From Gonatopus flavifemur (lineage: Eukaryota; Arthropoda; Insecta; Hymenoptera; Dryinidae): a stretch of DNA of 64,000 nucleotides. A program made the position numbers and the translations under genes. Under the pieces are notes generated by a model. That model was not told where the DNA came from and searched no databases. It saw only the letters and a list, made by a program, of their open reading frames with translations. Shown here in pieces: positions 32,158-42,659 of this stretch; the stretch's first letter is position 1; every line of letters starts with the position of its first letter. Where the stretch lies: assembly GCA_018340375.1 (NCBI GenBank), contig JAFFJZ010000026.1:186001-250000 (forward strand), read 5' to 3'.

Positions 32158-32528
32158 ACACGGAGGAAAAGGAATTCGCTGTGGCAGCGAAATCTACTTT
32201 TGCTGGGTTCCTTTTGCCAGAGCAGCAAATTTTTTGCTGTGACAGCAAACTATTTGCTGTTCCAGCAATCTTGTTAGCTGCGACAGCGAATTTTTAGCTA
32301 TTGCAGAAAAAAATGTTTGCTATCCCAGCAAAATTTGTTTGCTATTCTGTATATAATACGGAAAATTTGCTGGCGGAGCAAACATTTTTGCTTCCACAGC
32401 TAAAAAATTGCTGTCGTAGCTAACACGATTGCTGTTATAGCAAATTTTTAGCTAGGTCAGCAAAAAATTTTGCTATTCCATATATAATACCTCGATTTGC
32501 TGCGTCAGCAAATTTTTTCTCTCCGTGT
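32158..32528. mobile_element. CAGCAAA mini-hairpin MITE, copy 1
   Basis: 371 bp between ACACGGAGGAAAAGGAATT and TTTTTTCTCTCCGTGT. The interior is a series of about fifteen short inverted words of the form TTTGCTGnnnCAGCAAA or AGCTnnnnCAGC, such as TTTGCTGTGACAGCAAA. Two TATATAATAC words lie at about 32345 and 32485. No coding function; the frames at 32065-32297 are its shadow. Copy 2 is inverted 137 bp away. Confidence 0.85.
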
Positions 32529-32665
32529 ATCTATGCCGAGTATTAAATGGGAAAAACAAAGACAATTCGTGTTATAACACATCAAAATAGGCAAAGAATC
32601 TGAATAATTCCTGGAACATGTTGATTCTGATTGTGAAAATAACTCTGGCGTTTTAGTAACACCTT

Positions 32666-33036
32666 CACGGAGAGAAAAAATTTGCTGACGCAGCAAATCG
32701 AGGTATTATATATAGAATAGCAAAATTTTTTGCTGACCTAGCTAAAAATTGGCTATAACAGCAATCGTGTTAGTTACGACAGCAATTTTTTAGCTGTAGC
32801 AGCAAGAAATTTTTGCTCCGCTAGCAAATTTTCAGTATTATATACGGAATAGCAAACAAATTTTGCTGGGATAGCAAACATTTTTTGCTGCCACAGCTAA
32901 AAATTCGCTGTCGCAGCTAACAAGATTGCTGGAACAGCAAATAGTTTGCTGTCACAGCAAAAAATTTGCTGCTTTGGCAAAAGGAACCCAGCAAAAGTAG
33001 ATTTCGCTGCCACAGCGAATTCCTTTTTCTCCGTGT
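32666..33036. mobile_element. CAGCAAA mini-hairpin MITE, copy 2 (inverted relative to copy 1)
   Basis: Begins CACGGAGAGAAAAAATTTGC and ends AATTCCTTTTTCTCCGTGT, the reverse orientation of copy 1 and the same 371 bp length. Differences are scattered substitutions. The pair can form a large inverted repeat with a 137 bp loop in the myosin intron. Confidence 0.85.
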
Positions 33037-33455
33037 TATCAGGATGACAATTCTAGAGATGTTCACATCTTTTCACGTAAATTCTTTCCCCTCTGCCAAT
33101 TATTTTTTCGGATTACATTTATGTTCAGATACAATTGAGGTAATCCGGAACAAGTGTTTTTCAAAAACGCACTCGAGAGAGTTTCTTCTATTAATTGAGG
33201 TGAAATTTGTGACACAGAAAACTACATGGAATTTTTATAAGATCGATTGCAAATTCGTAATCGGCAGCCTAGAAAACATAAAAGTACGAAGTTCCCAATG
33301 TATTCATTATACGGTTACTGAGAAAATGTGTTTCGATCGGTTTTTGAGTGTTTGGAACCGCTGTGCGTTCGTGTAAAATTCTCACCCTTCCATTTTCAGA
33401 GAGTAGGAGAAACAACTATCCAACCTTGGATTTCATGCGAACATTTTTACATGTA
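33037..33455. other. intron, nothing recognised
   Basis: The plus-strand frame 32966-33376 begins inside the MITE and has no family resemblance. No repeats noticed. Confidence 0.35.
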
Positions 33456-34697
33456 TTAGGTTGGTAAGAAAGTCTTGCAACACACAAAAAAAGTGAAAAA
33501 AAGTTTTCATCATTTTCAAAATATAATATTATCAACTGATGCACGCTCCCTCTGCATCTACAACTCGTGCCCAATGCTCTGGTAAACTTTGCACGCCCTC
33601 CGTCCAGAATTGTTTTGGTCGTGAGTTTAAAAAGTCGTTCAGCGCATTTTCGAGATCGGCGATATTATGAAATTCCTTATCCTGTAAATAATTTCTCAAT
33701 GGCCGGAGAAGATGGTAGTCGGTAGAAACCGAGTCTGGTGAATACGGTGGATGTGGTAAAACTTCCCAACCTAGCTGCGAAATACAGTCTTGTGTCATCT
33801 TAGCTACGTGGGGTCCAGCGTTGTCATGGAGAAGTCGAACTTGGACACGTCTGCGCCTTTTTAGTTTGATAATTCCAGCCAGTTTTTGCAGTTTTCTAGT
33901 GTAAATCTCCACCGATAACCGGGATTTAGCTGTTAGCAATTCGTAATAGAGCAAGCCCTCAGAGTCCCACCAACAACAGAGTAATACTCTCTGTACTCCG
34001 CGAGGCAGTTTAGGGGTTGGCTCTGGTTTTTCTCCTTCCGGTAGCCACTGTCGCTTGCTTGTGTGGTTAACATAGAGCACCCAACTTCCATCTCCAGTGA
34101 CGATTTCTCGGAGAAAATCCTTTCTGTTTGGACGATGCAGGAGTGAAAGACATATAGACACCCATGACGCTTTGTTTGATTCGCTGAGATCGTGTGGTAT
34201 CCAAGGCGACACAGCTTTTCGATATCCCATCTCTTGTAAATGTTGGAGAATCGTGGGGTGACTACAACCGAGTTTGTTGGCTAATTCTCGTGACGACGTG
34301 GTAGCCTTTGCCTTTATAAGTGCACGCAGTTTTTCATCGTGAGCAGCTGATTTCCTGCCGGACCTGGGTTTGTCTTCAAAAGATGTATCGCTGAAACGGA
34401 AACGTTGGCACCAACGAGATACAGTTGAATGATGAACAACGTCTGACTTGAACGGGCTGCAAATACTAGCGGCTGCAACTCTTGCAGAATGCCCTTGTAA
34501 AAATTCGTAATAAGCGATTGCTCGAAGTGCACTTTGTTCCATTTTTGCTCGTACCGACTGCGCGGAACAACTGACTGGTCTATAAACACTGCGGTATGGA
34601 AGGTTCTAGACAAATCTCGAATGTTCTCGAACTTTGTTATTAGAAAAAATAGATTGATTGAAAAAAAAAGTATCGCAAGATTTCCTTACCAACCTAA
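33456..34697 (-). mobile_element. mariner element with nearly intact transposase, in myosin intron
   Basis: Ends TTAGGTTGGTAAGAAAGTCT and (complement) TTAGGTTGGTAAGGAAATCT, with TA at 33454-33455 and 34698-34699. 1242 bp, normal mariner size. Only a few differences separate the two ends. Confidence 0.92.
33532..34542 (-). CDS. mariner-type transposase, full-length frame with altered residues
   Basis: 336 residues without a stop. The N-terminal helix-turn-helix has HHSTVSRWCQRFRFSDTSFE then DKPRSGRKS, followed by SHPTILQHLQEMGYRKAV. The catalytic Asp motifs are TGDGSWVLYV (normally DESW), LLHDNAGPHVAK and SPDSVSTDYHLLRPL (normally SPDLAPTDYHLFRPL). All three Asp survive, but Glu-to-Gly beside the first and several changes near the third suggest reduced or lost activity. 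It differs in sequence from the irritans copy at 19326 and belongs to another mariner lineage. It opposes nothing: the same strand as the host myosin gene. Confidence 0.85.
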   Translation of the reverse strand: MEQSALRAIAYYEFLQGHSARVAAASICSPFKSDVVHHSTVSRWCQRFRFSDTSFEDKPRSGRKSAAHDEKLRALIKAKATTSSRELANKLGCSHPTILQHLQEMGYRKAVSPWIPHDLSESNKASWVSICLSLLHRPNRKDFLREIVTGDGSWVLYVNHTSKRQWLPEGEKPEPTPKLPRGVQRVLLCCWWDSEGLLYYELLTAKSRLSVEIYTRKLQKLAGIIKLKRRRRVQVRLLHDNAGPHVAKMTQDCISQLGWEVLPHPPYSPDSVSTDYHLLRPLRNYLQDKEFHNIADLENALNDFLNSRPKQFWTEGVQSLPEHWARVVDAEGACIS

Positions 34698-35218
34698 TAT
34701 TTCGCTTTTACGTTGTTTCTACATTAAGCCAACATCTTTCCACCGATTCATGTCATGCATGAATTTCGCTCCTGAGTTCTACGTAGAGACTATGTACTCT
34801 ATCGATGGCAGAACTGTACACGATATAATATGTGCAACTAACGGAATCATTGACGTAAATTCGATTTCCTCAGACGACTTCCGCAGATGCGGCAGAGATG
34901 ACATAAAGGAATTCGTGAATTTCAATGTGTGAATCTACCAAAGTGAATCGTTTTGAGAATACAGGCAACGGCTCCCTGATGAAAGAATTCCTCTGGGAAT
35001 CTTTGGAAATTTCGAAAAACAATTTAATTGAAGAATTGTTCAGAGGATTTCATGGTTTTCCAGGGAGTTCAAGTGATTTTCAGAAAAAATGGGAATTTAG
35101 GGATATTCGAAGATATTTTGAAAAATTTTTAGTAAAAAAAATATGTCACATAAATAAGACTTCCTCAAAATTTTTCAAAGATTTTTAGGGGTTTTCTAAG
35201 TCTTCCAGAGTTTGAAAA
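34698..35218. other. intron, nothing recognised
   Basis: Plus-strand frames 34534-34932 and 34925-35188 have no family resemblance. They overlap the mariner end or are AT-rich. Confidence 0.35.
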
Positions 35219-35890
35219 AACTCTGCCAATTGGCATATTGCTTCCTCGTTTGTATTGGAAAATTCCCTCTCCCGTTTTCCTCTAAGAATCAGGCTGAAAC
35301 TAATATGGGATCGATACTGCATAAAACTGTGATGAAAATTTCATCAATGTGTGATAATAGGAACAAAAAATATCCGTATTGTACCGAGATTTATGAAATT
35401 TTCAAATTTCGTTTCGGAGCTGACTGTTTACCCTTCTCTTCCCTCACTTCCTATCTGCGTGAAATTTATATGACACAATCATCACCTCATTAATTGACTA
35501 TACTCAAAGTTTCATGGCATTCAGATGATACGGACATAGGGGAGGCATGCTTTCAAAACATTAGGAAATAAGGCGGATCGCAAAACAAAAAATTCCACAG
35601 TTTTCGTTTGATCCGGATAGAACTCATATGGGACGACTATCACCTCGGTCCACAACTGTGATAAAAATTTCCTTACGATCGAATGAGTAGAACGGGGAAT
35701 ATTCGGGTTCGCACATTTGTTGTCATGGGGACGGATAAGTTGACAGACAGACAGACAGGCACGCAACTAAAATTGTTCCTCGAGCTCATAGAAGCATTTA
35801 GGTGTAAGAGATCTTCGTTTTGGAGACAAAAGACTTTTCGACCCTCCGAAACGATCACAAAGTTTACCTCTAACAAGGAAGCAAAATCCT
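35219..35890 (+). repeat. dispersed ~670 bp repeat, copy 1
   Basis: Matches 63075-63893 in the same orientation with scattered differences. Landmarks are GTTTGTATTGGAAAATTCCC, CTCTAAGAATCAGGCTGAAA, TGATACGGACATAGG, GAATGAGTAGAACGGG and GACAGACAGACAGGCA. Both have short frames in several phases but no conserved protein. The right-hand copy has about 150 bp of extra sequence near 63500-63640. Family unknown. Confidence 0.75.
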
Positions 35891-36046
35891 CATGATTTGC
35901 AGAATTTTTCAGATTTTCTCAAAGTTTCATAGAGTTTTCCAGTAGGATTCAAAGTTTTGAAGTAAAATTCAAACGAATTTTCAGAGATTATTGAAAACAT
36001 TTCTTTCACCAGGGTCATTTCACCGTCATCTCTGCGTTGCATCGAT

Positions 36047-36418
36047 ACACGGAGAGAAAAAATTTGCTGACGCAGCAAATCAAGGTATTATATATAGAAT
36101 AGCAAAATTTTTTGCTGGCTTAGCTAAAAATTTGTTATAACCGCAATCGTGTTAGCTACGACAGCAATTTTTTAGCTGTGGTAGCAAAAAATGTTTGCTC
36201 CGCCAGCAAATTTTCAGTGTTATATACAGAATAGCAAACCAATTTTGCTGGGATAGCTAACATTTTTTGCTGCCCCAGCTAAAAATTTGCTGTCGCAGCT
36301 AACAAGATTGCTGGAACAGCCAATAGTTTGCTGTCACAGCAAAAAATTTGCTGCTCTGGCAAAAGGAACCCAGCAAAAGTAGATTTCGCTGCCTCAGCGA
36401 ATTCCTTTTTCTCCGTGT
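36047..36418. mobile_element. CAGCAAA mini-hairpin MITE, copy 3
   Basis: ACACGGAGAGAAAAAATTTG to TTCCTTTTTCTCCGTGT, same orientation as copy 2, 372 bp. It ends about 135 bp from the splice donor of myosin exon C. Confidence 0.85.
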
Positions 36419-36554
36419 AGATACTTTTCTTCGTTTCCTTCTCATATCCACGGTTTGTATTTCTCCGCCAAGTCTCCACCTTTGTTTCTTCGAATTTCTA
36501 GGTGAAGGATCGGTGATTGTGCTGTTAGGGTTGTTTAATTACTAGCAAATTCAC

Positions 36555-36662
36555 CTTTTAGAGTATCCTGAAAATCACGGGCGTCATTGGTACCATCAAC
36601 TCTGTGACTGCCTCCGTAGCTCAAATATTGATAATACTTCAGATCAGTGAGACCGAAATCGG
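36555..36662 (-). CDS. Myo1e: class I myosin, motor-domain exon C
   Basis: Acceptor ATTCTTCCAG, then two bases completing a Ser codon, then DFGLTDLKYYQYLSYGGSHR and VDGTNDARDFQDTLK, one base of the next codon, and donor GTGAATTTG. This corresponds to the LxxYxYLSxxG...VDgxdDxxxFxxt region of myosin motors. 108 bp. Phases agree with exons B and D. Confidence 0.92.
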
Positions 36663-36874
36663 CTGGAAGAATTGAATTATTACGAATCAGGAAAATTGTG
36701 TCGAATGAATCTTACTTAAAATACATATTAATTGAGTTGGATGTAATTTTGTCTGGATATTTAGTCATTTTGCATAAACATTCACATCTTCCAAAATATC
36801 TTCATCTTTTCACACGTTAATGCATTCGGATATCAATTTTTTATCGGATCTATGGAGCAATCAGATGATAAAAT

Positions 36875-37205
36875 ACACGGAGAGAAAAAGTTTGCTGACG
36901 CAGCAAATCGAGGTATTATATATAGAATAGCAAATTTTTTTGCTAACCTAGCTAAAAATTTGCTATAACAGCAATCGTGTTAGCTACGACAGCAATTTTT
37001 TAGCTGTGGCAGCACAAAATGTTTGCTCCGCCAGCAAATTTTCAGTATTATATATAGAATAGTAAACAAATTTCGCTGGGATAGCAAACATTTTTTGCTG
37101 CCACAGCTAAAAATTCGCTGTCGCAGCAAAAAATTTGCTGCTCTGGCAAAAGGAACCCAGCAAAAGTAGATTTCGCTGCCACAGCGAATTCCTTTTTCTC
37201 CGTGT
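36875..37205. mobile_element. CAGCAAA mini-hairpin MITE, copy 4 (internally deleted)
   Basis: Same ends and orientation as copies 2 and 3 but 331 bp. About 40 bp covering AGCTAACAAGATTGCTGGAAC and the following hairpin are missing. It lies in the 1.1 kb intron between myosin exons B and C. Confidence 0.85.
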
Positions 37206-37761
37206 ATGACGATAAACAAGTAATTGTAGGAATATAAGAACATGAAATCATTAGAGTCATGTGAGAAAATCATTCAAACTCTACGTATGAGAGCTTCTAA
37301 AGCAAATTATCAGCATCTTTTCCATGCAGTGATGATCAAGCATTTCTTTTTCTAGTGATTAAGAATGGAAATTTCCATATCAAGAAAACCTTCAAATGAG
37401 AGATTTGTCTCTAGATTTTGAATATTCATTAAAACCTTTGTCCTTATATTTTTCAAAATAACGAACTCATAGTTCGTTTGAAAAAAAAATTCTAAACCAA
37501 TAGAACATTGATAACAGTATCACAGTGAAGGAAATTTGGATTTCCCCTATGCACAAATCATAAGAATTTTCCCATTTCCTATACCGAATGAATTTTCATT
37601 TTTTCAAACATACTTTCTATAAATGCGTATATTAACGACTTCACGTTGATAATGAAAGTTTCTCACAGTTTTTGATTCAAAATAATGGAACTGATTGAAG
37701 ATTCCAACTCATCAACTTCCATAACTTTTATAAAGAAAAAAAGGAATAATCATTTACACAC
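37206..37761. other. myosin intron, nothing recognised
   Basis: AT-rich sequence upstream of the exon B donor. No repeat or coding signal. Confidence 0.4.
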
Positions 37762-37924
37762 ATTTCATTCGTTGATCCGCTCCCGTCGCCAGTTGATAGA
37801 AGATGTGAAAATTTCGTTCACCTGGATTATGACACGTGACTCTTGATTTCTCCAGGAGGAAATTGGAGATTTTACCCCCATTTGGTTGCCCACCCAAACC
37901 GAATTTCATCTCCACGTATTTTCC
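37762..37924 (-). CDS. Myo1e: class I myosin, motor-domain exon B
   Basis: Acceptor TTTTGTTCAG, then [40 protein letters not shown] and [14 protein letters not shown], plus one base, then donor GTGTGTAAAT. GKY completes switch I (NNNSSRFGKY), which is split exactly between exons A and B. The NFLLEKSRV...[13 protein letters not shown] block is hallmark myosin. 163 bp. The [17 protein letters not shown] wording favours the MYO1E/F type over MYO1C/D. Confidence 0.95.
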
Positions 37925-38178
37925 CTGAACAAAATCAATTTGAAACATTATAATTCAAAAACAAGGACATTTGTATCCGGGTTTCTTTTATGTAAAAGAA
38001 CCACATATAGATTATACATAGTGACTGCATATAATCTATGCATAATCCACTATATACAAGCTTGTGAGATATATTATATATAAAGTATAATATATGTAGA
38101 ATATGAATGCACATTTTTATGTTCTATTATATCAGATATAGATTGAAAAGTTCTTCAAGTCCGAATTTGATGTATATG

Positions 38179-38402
38179 TACACTGTTAGAAACATCAGTA
38201 CAAAACTTCGTAACACGGATATGAAAGTTTTTACGTATCAGTGTTACAAAATTTCATATTGTGTGAACACATGTGGTAATATCTGTTTACATCATTGTTA
38301 CGAAATTTAGAATTACTTTTGATATCAAATTTCGTACGATAGCTGGGTACGAAATTCAATATTATTTTTAATACAAGATCTCGTATCATTTTTACCAGTG
38401 TA
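38179..38402. mobile_element. element with TACACTG/CAGTGTA ends
   Basis: Left TACACTGTTAGAAACATCAG, right TATCATTTTTACCAGTGTA. The interior repeats variants of GTTACGAAATT and ACGAAATTTC on both strands. Non-coding, 224 bp. Confidence 0.55.
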
Positions 38403-38422
38403 TTCTACGTGTGTATATCATG

Positions 38423-38710
38423 CACTGAGAAAACTGTTTTTTTTGTGCCTACTAAAACATTCTGTTATTATATACCCAACCAAAATTTTTTTGTTGGCAT
38501 AACTAAAAATTTGGTGGGCGCTAACACAAACATTTGGCTGCACTAAGCAAATCATCTCACCAAATCACGTTTGCTTCTCTTAACTGAAAGTGATACAGTA
38601 AATTTTTTTTGGTTGACATCACCAAATTTTGGTTAAACCCACTAAAGTCTTAGTTACGCCAACAAAAACTTTTGGCTGGGCATATATGAACCAAATTTTT
38701 CTTCTCAGAA
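38423..38710. mobile_element. element with CACTGAGAAAA end and ACCAAATTT/TTTGGT words
   Basis: Left CACTGAGAAAACTG, right AATTTTTCTTCTCAG. The interior carries many short inverse words such as TTTGGTTGACATCACCAAATT, a layout like the CAGCAAA MITEs but with a different core word. Confidence 0.5.
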
Positions 38711-38729
38711 TTTCGAAAAATTACACAGG

Positions 38730-39047
38730 TCAACAGAAAAAAAATTGTTTTCACTAGTGCCCGAGATTTGGTAACTCACACCTACGTCAGCGATCAATGT
38801 TCAGCTGTGCCATCACAAGCATACACTTCCTGAGATTTGGTAACTGATTCGGAGTGCTTTTGATGCGTTGAATGCGAAACGAATATCGGATTTCTCGGAT
38901 CAGTTCACTTTCTGTGATCTTTTATACATAATTTTTATATTTAATCTGTATAATTGATGAAATGTATGTATAAAAGATCATAGAAAACGAGCTGATCCAA
39001 AAAATCTGATTTTTTCCCGTATTCAGTGCCCTAAAACTACTCCAAAT
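38730..39047. repeat. dispersed repeat (ACAGGTCAAC end), copy 1
   Basis: ACACAGGTCAACAGAAAAAA at the left and CCGTATTCAGTGCCCTAAAA at the right reappear inverted at 60264-60474. It also contains GATCAGTTCACTTTCTGTGAT and an inverse copy near 38975, so it is internally palindromic. Non-coding. Confidence 0.6.
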
Positions 39048-39440
39048 CAGACGCATCAGAGAACTTTCTGTTGGCATTTAGAGAGCATAATAAATGTCCG
39101 AAATGTTGAGGGAATAAATGTTCACTAGGATGTTGCTGAAGTTTGAATCGTTTATCAAGACAGGTTGGAAAACAAATACGAATGTCCTTAAGACTTTATT
39201 AAGGACTCAAAATCTTGCAGTACATTTTTAAAACGATGTTCTTAGTGTCAAGAAGGACATTGGAGAAAATATTGTATCAAGTTTATTTGTTTCAATTCCA
39301 TAGAACATACAAAAGGTATTATACCTAGATATGGACTTCTCGCAAAACAAATCGAGTTCCATATTATGCTTATATTTAGATTTTATATCGAACAGGGTTA
39401 CGAGCACATCGGAGTATATTTAGTTTTTATTATAAATTAG
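39048..39440. other. intron, nothing recognised
   Basis: No convincing repeat borders or frames. It may hold the lost 3' end of the LINE at 41126-42647, but I could not show this. Confidence 0.3.
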
Positions 39441-39495
39441 TTACTTTCTGATCAAAAAGGACCCGGAATTTCTCAATGGAACGAAAACGGTTCAA

Positions 39496-40953
39496 TTATT
39501 CATCGATATTCACTTTATTTCCTTCGAAGTAATCTCCATTGCAAACAATACACATATTCCAACGCTTCTTCCAATCGTCAAAACATTTTGCGTAGACCGA
39601 TTTCGGAATCACCTTCAGTTCCTTCTGCGAATTGTACTTTATTGCCTCAATCGTCTCAAAACGCTTCCCGCGAAGTGGTAACTTGAGTCGTGGGAATAGG
39701 AAAAACTCACGAGGAGCCATATCAAGTGAATACGGAGCTTGAGGAACGGTATGAACATTCACGGAGAAGAAGGAATTCGCTGTGGCAGCGAAATCTACTT
39801 TCGCTGGGTTCCTTTTGCCAGAGCAGCAAATTTTTTGCTGTGACAGCAAATTTTTTGCTGTGACAGCAAACTATTTGCTGTTCCAGCAATCTTGTTAGCT
39901 GTGACAGCGAATTTTTAGCTGTGGCAGCAACAAATGTTTGCTATCCCAGCAAAATTTGTTTGCTATTCTGTATATAATACTGAAAATTTGCTGGCGGAGC
40001 AAACATTTTTTGCTGACACAGCTAAAAAATTGCTGTCGTAGCTAACACGATTGCTGTTATAGCAAATTTTTAGCTAGGTCAGCAAAAAATTTTGCTATGC
40101 TATATATAATACCTCGATTTGCTGCGTCAGCAAATTTTTTCTCTCCGTGTTGTTTTTAGTCAAATAATCGGGTATAAGATGAGATGTGTGTGCCGGTGCG
40201 TTATCGTGATGAAGAAACCACGAGTTATCATTTCACAATTCTGGTCTCTTGCGACGAATGTTTTCCCTCAAACGCTTCAATACGCTCACGTAATATTCCT
40301 TATTCACTGTCTGACCTGGTGGGAGAAATTCGGAGTGGACCACACCACGGCAATCAAAGAAAACCGTCAACAAAACCTTGATTTCAGATCGACTCTGTCG
40401 CGGTTTTTCAGGTTTTGACTCGTGTGAAAAGCGCCATGTCGATGATTGTTGGTGAGTTCCGATGTCATATTCATAGACCCATGTTTCGTCACCGGTAATG
40501 ATGCCTTCGATAACATTTTGGCCCAAAGAAAGCATTTCTTTAGCAACATCAATGCGATGCTGTTCCTGCAACAAATTCAACACTCTCGGCACAAGCCGTG
40601 CTTCAACTCGTCTCATGGCCAAAATATTGTGCATAACGTTCTGCACCGACCCGAACGAGACACCAAGATCGGATGCTATCTCCCTAATGCTCACACGACG
40701 ATTTGCGAGGACGATTTCTTTAATTTTATCAATATTTTCGTCAGTGATACAGGGTGGATGGACGACCGGAACGAGGCAAATCATCAACCACAATACGACC
40801 TGCTTTAAACTCTTTGTACCACTCATTCGCTTGTGTTTTCGACATCGTCGAGTCCCCGTAGGTTTCTGTTAACATCTTCAACGCTTTCGCACATGAAATT
40901 TTGTTGAAAACACAAAATTTTAGAAAAACTCTTTGCTCAACCAAATTCGACAT
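39496..40953 (-). pseudogene. mariner transposase, split by a MITE
   Basis: N-terminal part 40953-40741 (MSNLVEQRVFLKFCVFNKIS ... DLPRSGRPS), then a frameshift, then 40680-40233 with ASDLGVSFGSVQNVMHNILA, ITGDETWVYEYD (first Asp) and NIRRKRPEL. The MITE at 39762-40150 falls shortly after the second-Asp region. The remaining part (39761-39496) has VPQAPYSLDMAPREFFLFPR, where the third catalytic Asp is Glu (normally PCDF/PSDF), and ends FDDWKKRWNMC. The frameshift, insertion and catalytic change make it dead. Same broad type as 7678-8175. Confidence 0.85.
39762..40150. mobile_element. CAGCAAA mini-hairpin MITE, copy 5, inside mariner
   Basis: CACGGAGAAGAAGGAATTCGC to AATTTTTTCTCTCCGTGT, copy 1 orientation. 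389 bp, because the word TTTGCTGTGACAGCAAA is duplicated near 39833-39866. It interrupts a recognisable transposase, so its mobility after the mariner insertion is certain. Confidence 0.9.
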
Positions 40954-40982
40954 TGCGAAATTCGTTTACAAAGCAACACGCA

Positions 40983-42647
40983 CTAACTTCTGACGAATGA
41001 GGCACAAATAGACATTTGAGCGTTAAATAGCAGATGAAATAACATGGGGAACAAATGATTCCGACAATATCTCAAGCGCGGTTTGTGTGAATAGAGAATT
41101 CCGGGTACTTTTTGATCAGAAGGTATATCAATTGAGCCCAAGAGGACCTCGCTTTCCAAGAAATCCAAGATGAAACACTTAAGTTTCCTCATGATCTCTT
41201 CCGTTGGATTATCTAGCATCTTAACGATATTTATCGAGACCATTTCATCAAAATCTGTTGCTAGATCATACTCTTCCCTTTTATTGGCTAGGCGCCTACA
41301 ATTAACAATCCAATTAAATAGATTTACATTATCCAAGTTACAGTATAGGCAGGTATTCAATTTCTCTGAATTATGGATTTTATTCCTCATGTATAATCTC
41401 GGCAGGTTTACATTCAATAGCCTCATTTGAGCGAAGAGTTTTTTCATTTCAAATGTACATTTCAGTTCCAGATAACTCGCGTTCTGGTCCCTAATTCTTA
41501 AACTGGGCATGATTTTAAGAGTGCACGATTTATCATATTTGTGCCTATCGTTGTCTTTAAACCATACACGGAGAGAACTTTGTAGTATAGATTACTACAA
41601 TTATTTTGTAACGCTGGACTATACTGACACTCTGACTAAAATCACTAAACGTTTATTCAGAAATGCTTTGCATGCATCCCTTTTTACGATTGAGACATTG
41701 TAACCTTTCTTTGTTTTGTTTCCAATTTTACTATAATCTATCGTAATTTAAATCATTATCATCGCAATATTCCTCGTAATGTCAGTATGGTCCAACTTTA
41801 CAAAAACATAGTAATATTGAACACATTTTTTATGCAATGTATACTACAAAATTTTCTCCGTGTACCATATATTTTTCAGCTAACGCCTGCTTCATATCTG
41901 TTCATTTAGACAATTCTATATTATTCCATATATCTAATTCATTAATGGGGCGAAGAAGGTTGATTTTAACTTGCTTACCCAATTTTATTTACTGATGCAA
42001 TCGTTTCTTCTGTCTAGTTCTATTAATTTTTTAAGGCATATTTTTGGTAACCTGACATCTGTTCAGTTATCCAGTTAAGTATTATTCGGAATATTTCCCC
42101 ACCTAAGTGTATCCTCCCTATTTCCCAATCTTACTGCATAATTCGCAGTATAAAGAGGTAGGGCTGGAAGCCTTTTGAAGAATTGCCCTTGTATCCTTTC
42201 TATAAATTCTAGATATCTGATACTCCATATTGGGCACGAATGCAGCACCGTGTAGGTCACTAGAGAGTCAAATAATCAATTAATTTGGATCCATGAATTA
42301 ATTTTATTCCGTTTAATCAAGGAAAGAGTTGATATAGATGCTATGTTGGCTTTTTGTGCTATCTGTTTTGCAGCCACTTCAAAGAGTCCCGTATTCGTGG
42401 AAGTTATTCCTAAGTACGTATATTGTTTTACAATCTCCATATCATCTTCTCCAAATTTGAATCTCAAATCGTTGTATCTTCTTCCTCCCTTCGATAAGGT
42501 CATAAGTTTAGTTTTTTTTTGTATTGACCGTGAGATGGTTACCCAGCAGTACTCCTTGAGAATTTTCATTAGGTGTGCAAGTTGAAACTCGGCTTTTTTT
42601 GTCAAATTCAATTTTCTCACAAAAATACTTCTTTCCAGAATTATCAA
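40983..42647 (-). pseudogene. non-LTR retrotransposon ORF2, C-terminal half
   Basis: The minus strand 42580-42400 reads KKTKLMTLSKGGRRYNDLRF and EIVKQYTYLGIT, the RT thumb. 42260-42075 reads YTVLHSCPIWSIRYLEFIER then FKRLPALPLYTANYAVRLGN. After the MITE, 41510-41130 reads YLELKCTFEMKKLFAQMRLL and CLYCNLDNVNLFNWIVNCRR (the CCHC-like tail domain), as at 21498-21911. The catalytic RT core is absent. A mariner cuts it at about 41126. Frameshifts separate the pieces. Confidence 0.75.
41566..41863. mobile_element. 298 bp MITE with ACACGGAG ends and 5-bp target duplication
   Basis: ACACGGAGAGAACTTTGTAG and CTACAAAATTTTCTCCGTGT pair over about 20 bp. ACCAT flanks both sides (41561-41565, 41864-41868). 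It interrupts the LINE ORF2. The interior is unrelated to the CAGCAAA type although the ends agree. Confidence 0.9.
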
Positions 42648-42659
42648 TTAAAATATTCG

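Larger units (their letters stand above)
39441..41125 (-). mobile_element. mariner element carrying a MITE, inserted in a LINE
   Basis: Ends TTACTTTCTGATCAAAAAGG and CTTTTTGATCAGAAGGTA are inverse repeats continuing into CCCGGAATTTCTC / GAGAATTCCGGG. Without the 389 bp MITE it is about 1.3 kb. The LINE frame at 41130-41510 stops reading as LINE exactly at its right end. Confidence 0.85.

Noticed and set aside
32065..32297. Two overlapping plus-strand frames and similar ones at 36279-36479 and 37048-37260
   Set aside because: They translate the CAGCAAA MITE (KSTFAGFLLPEQQIFCCDSK) and move with it, so they are shadows.
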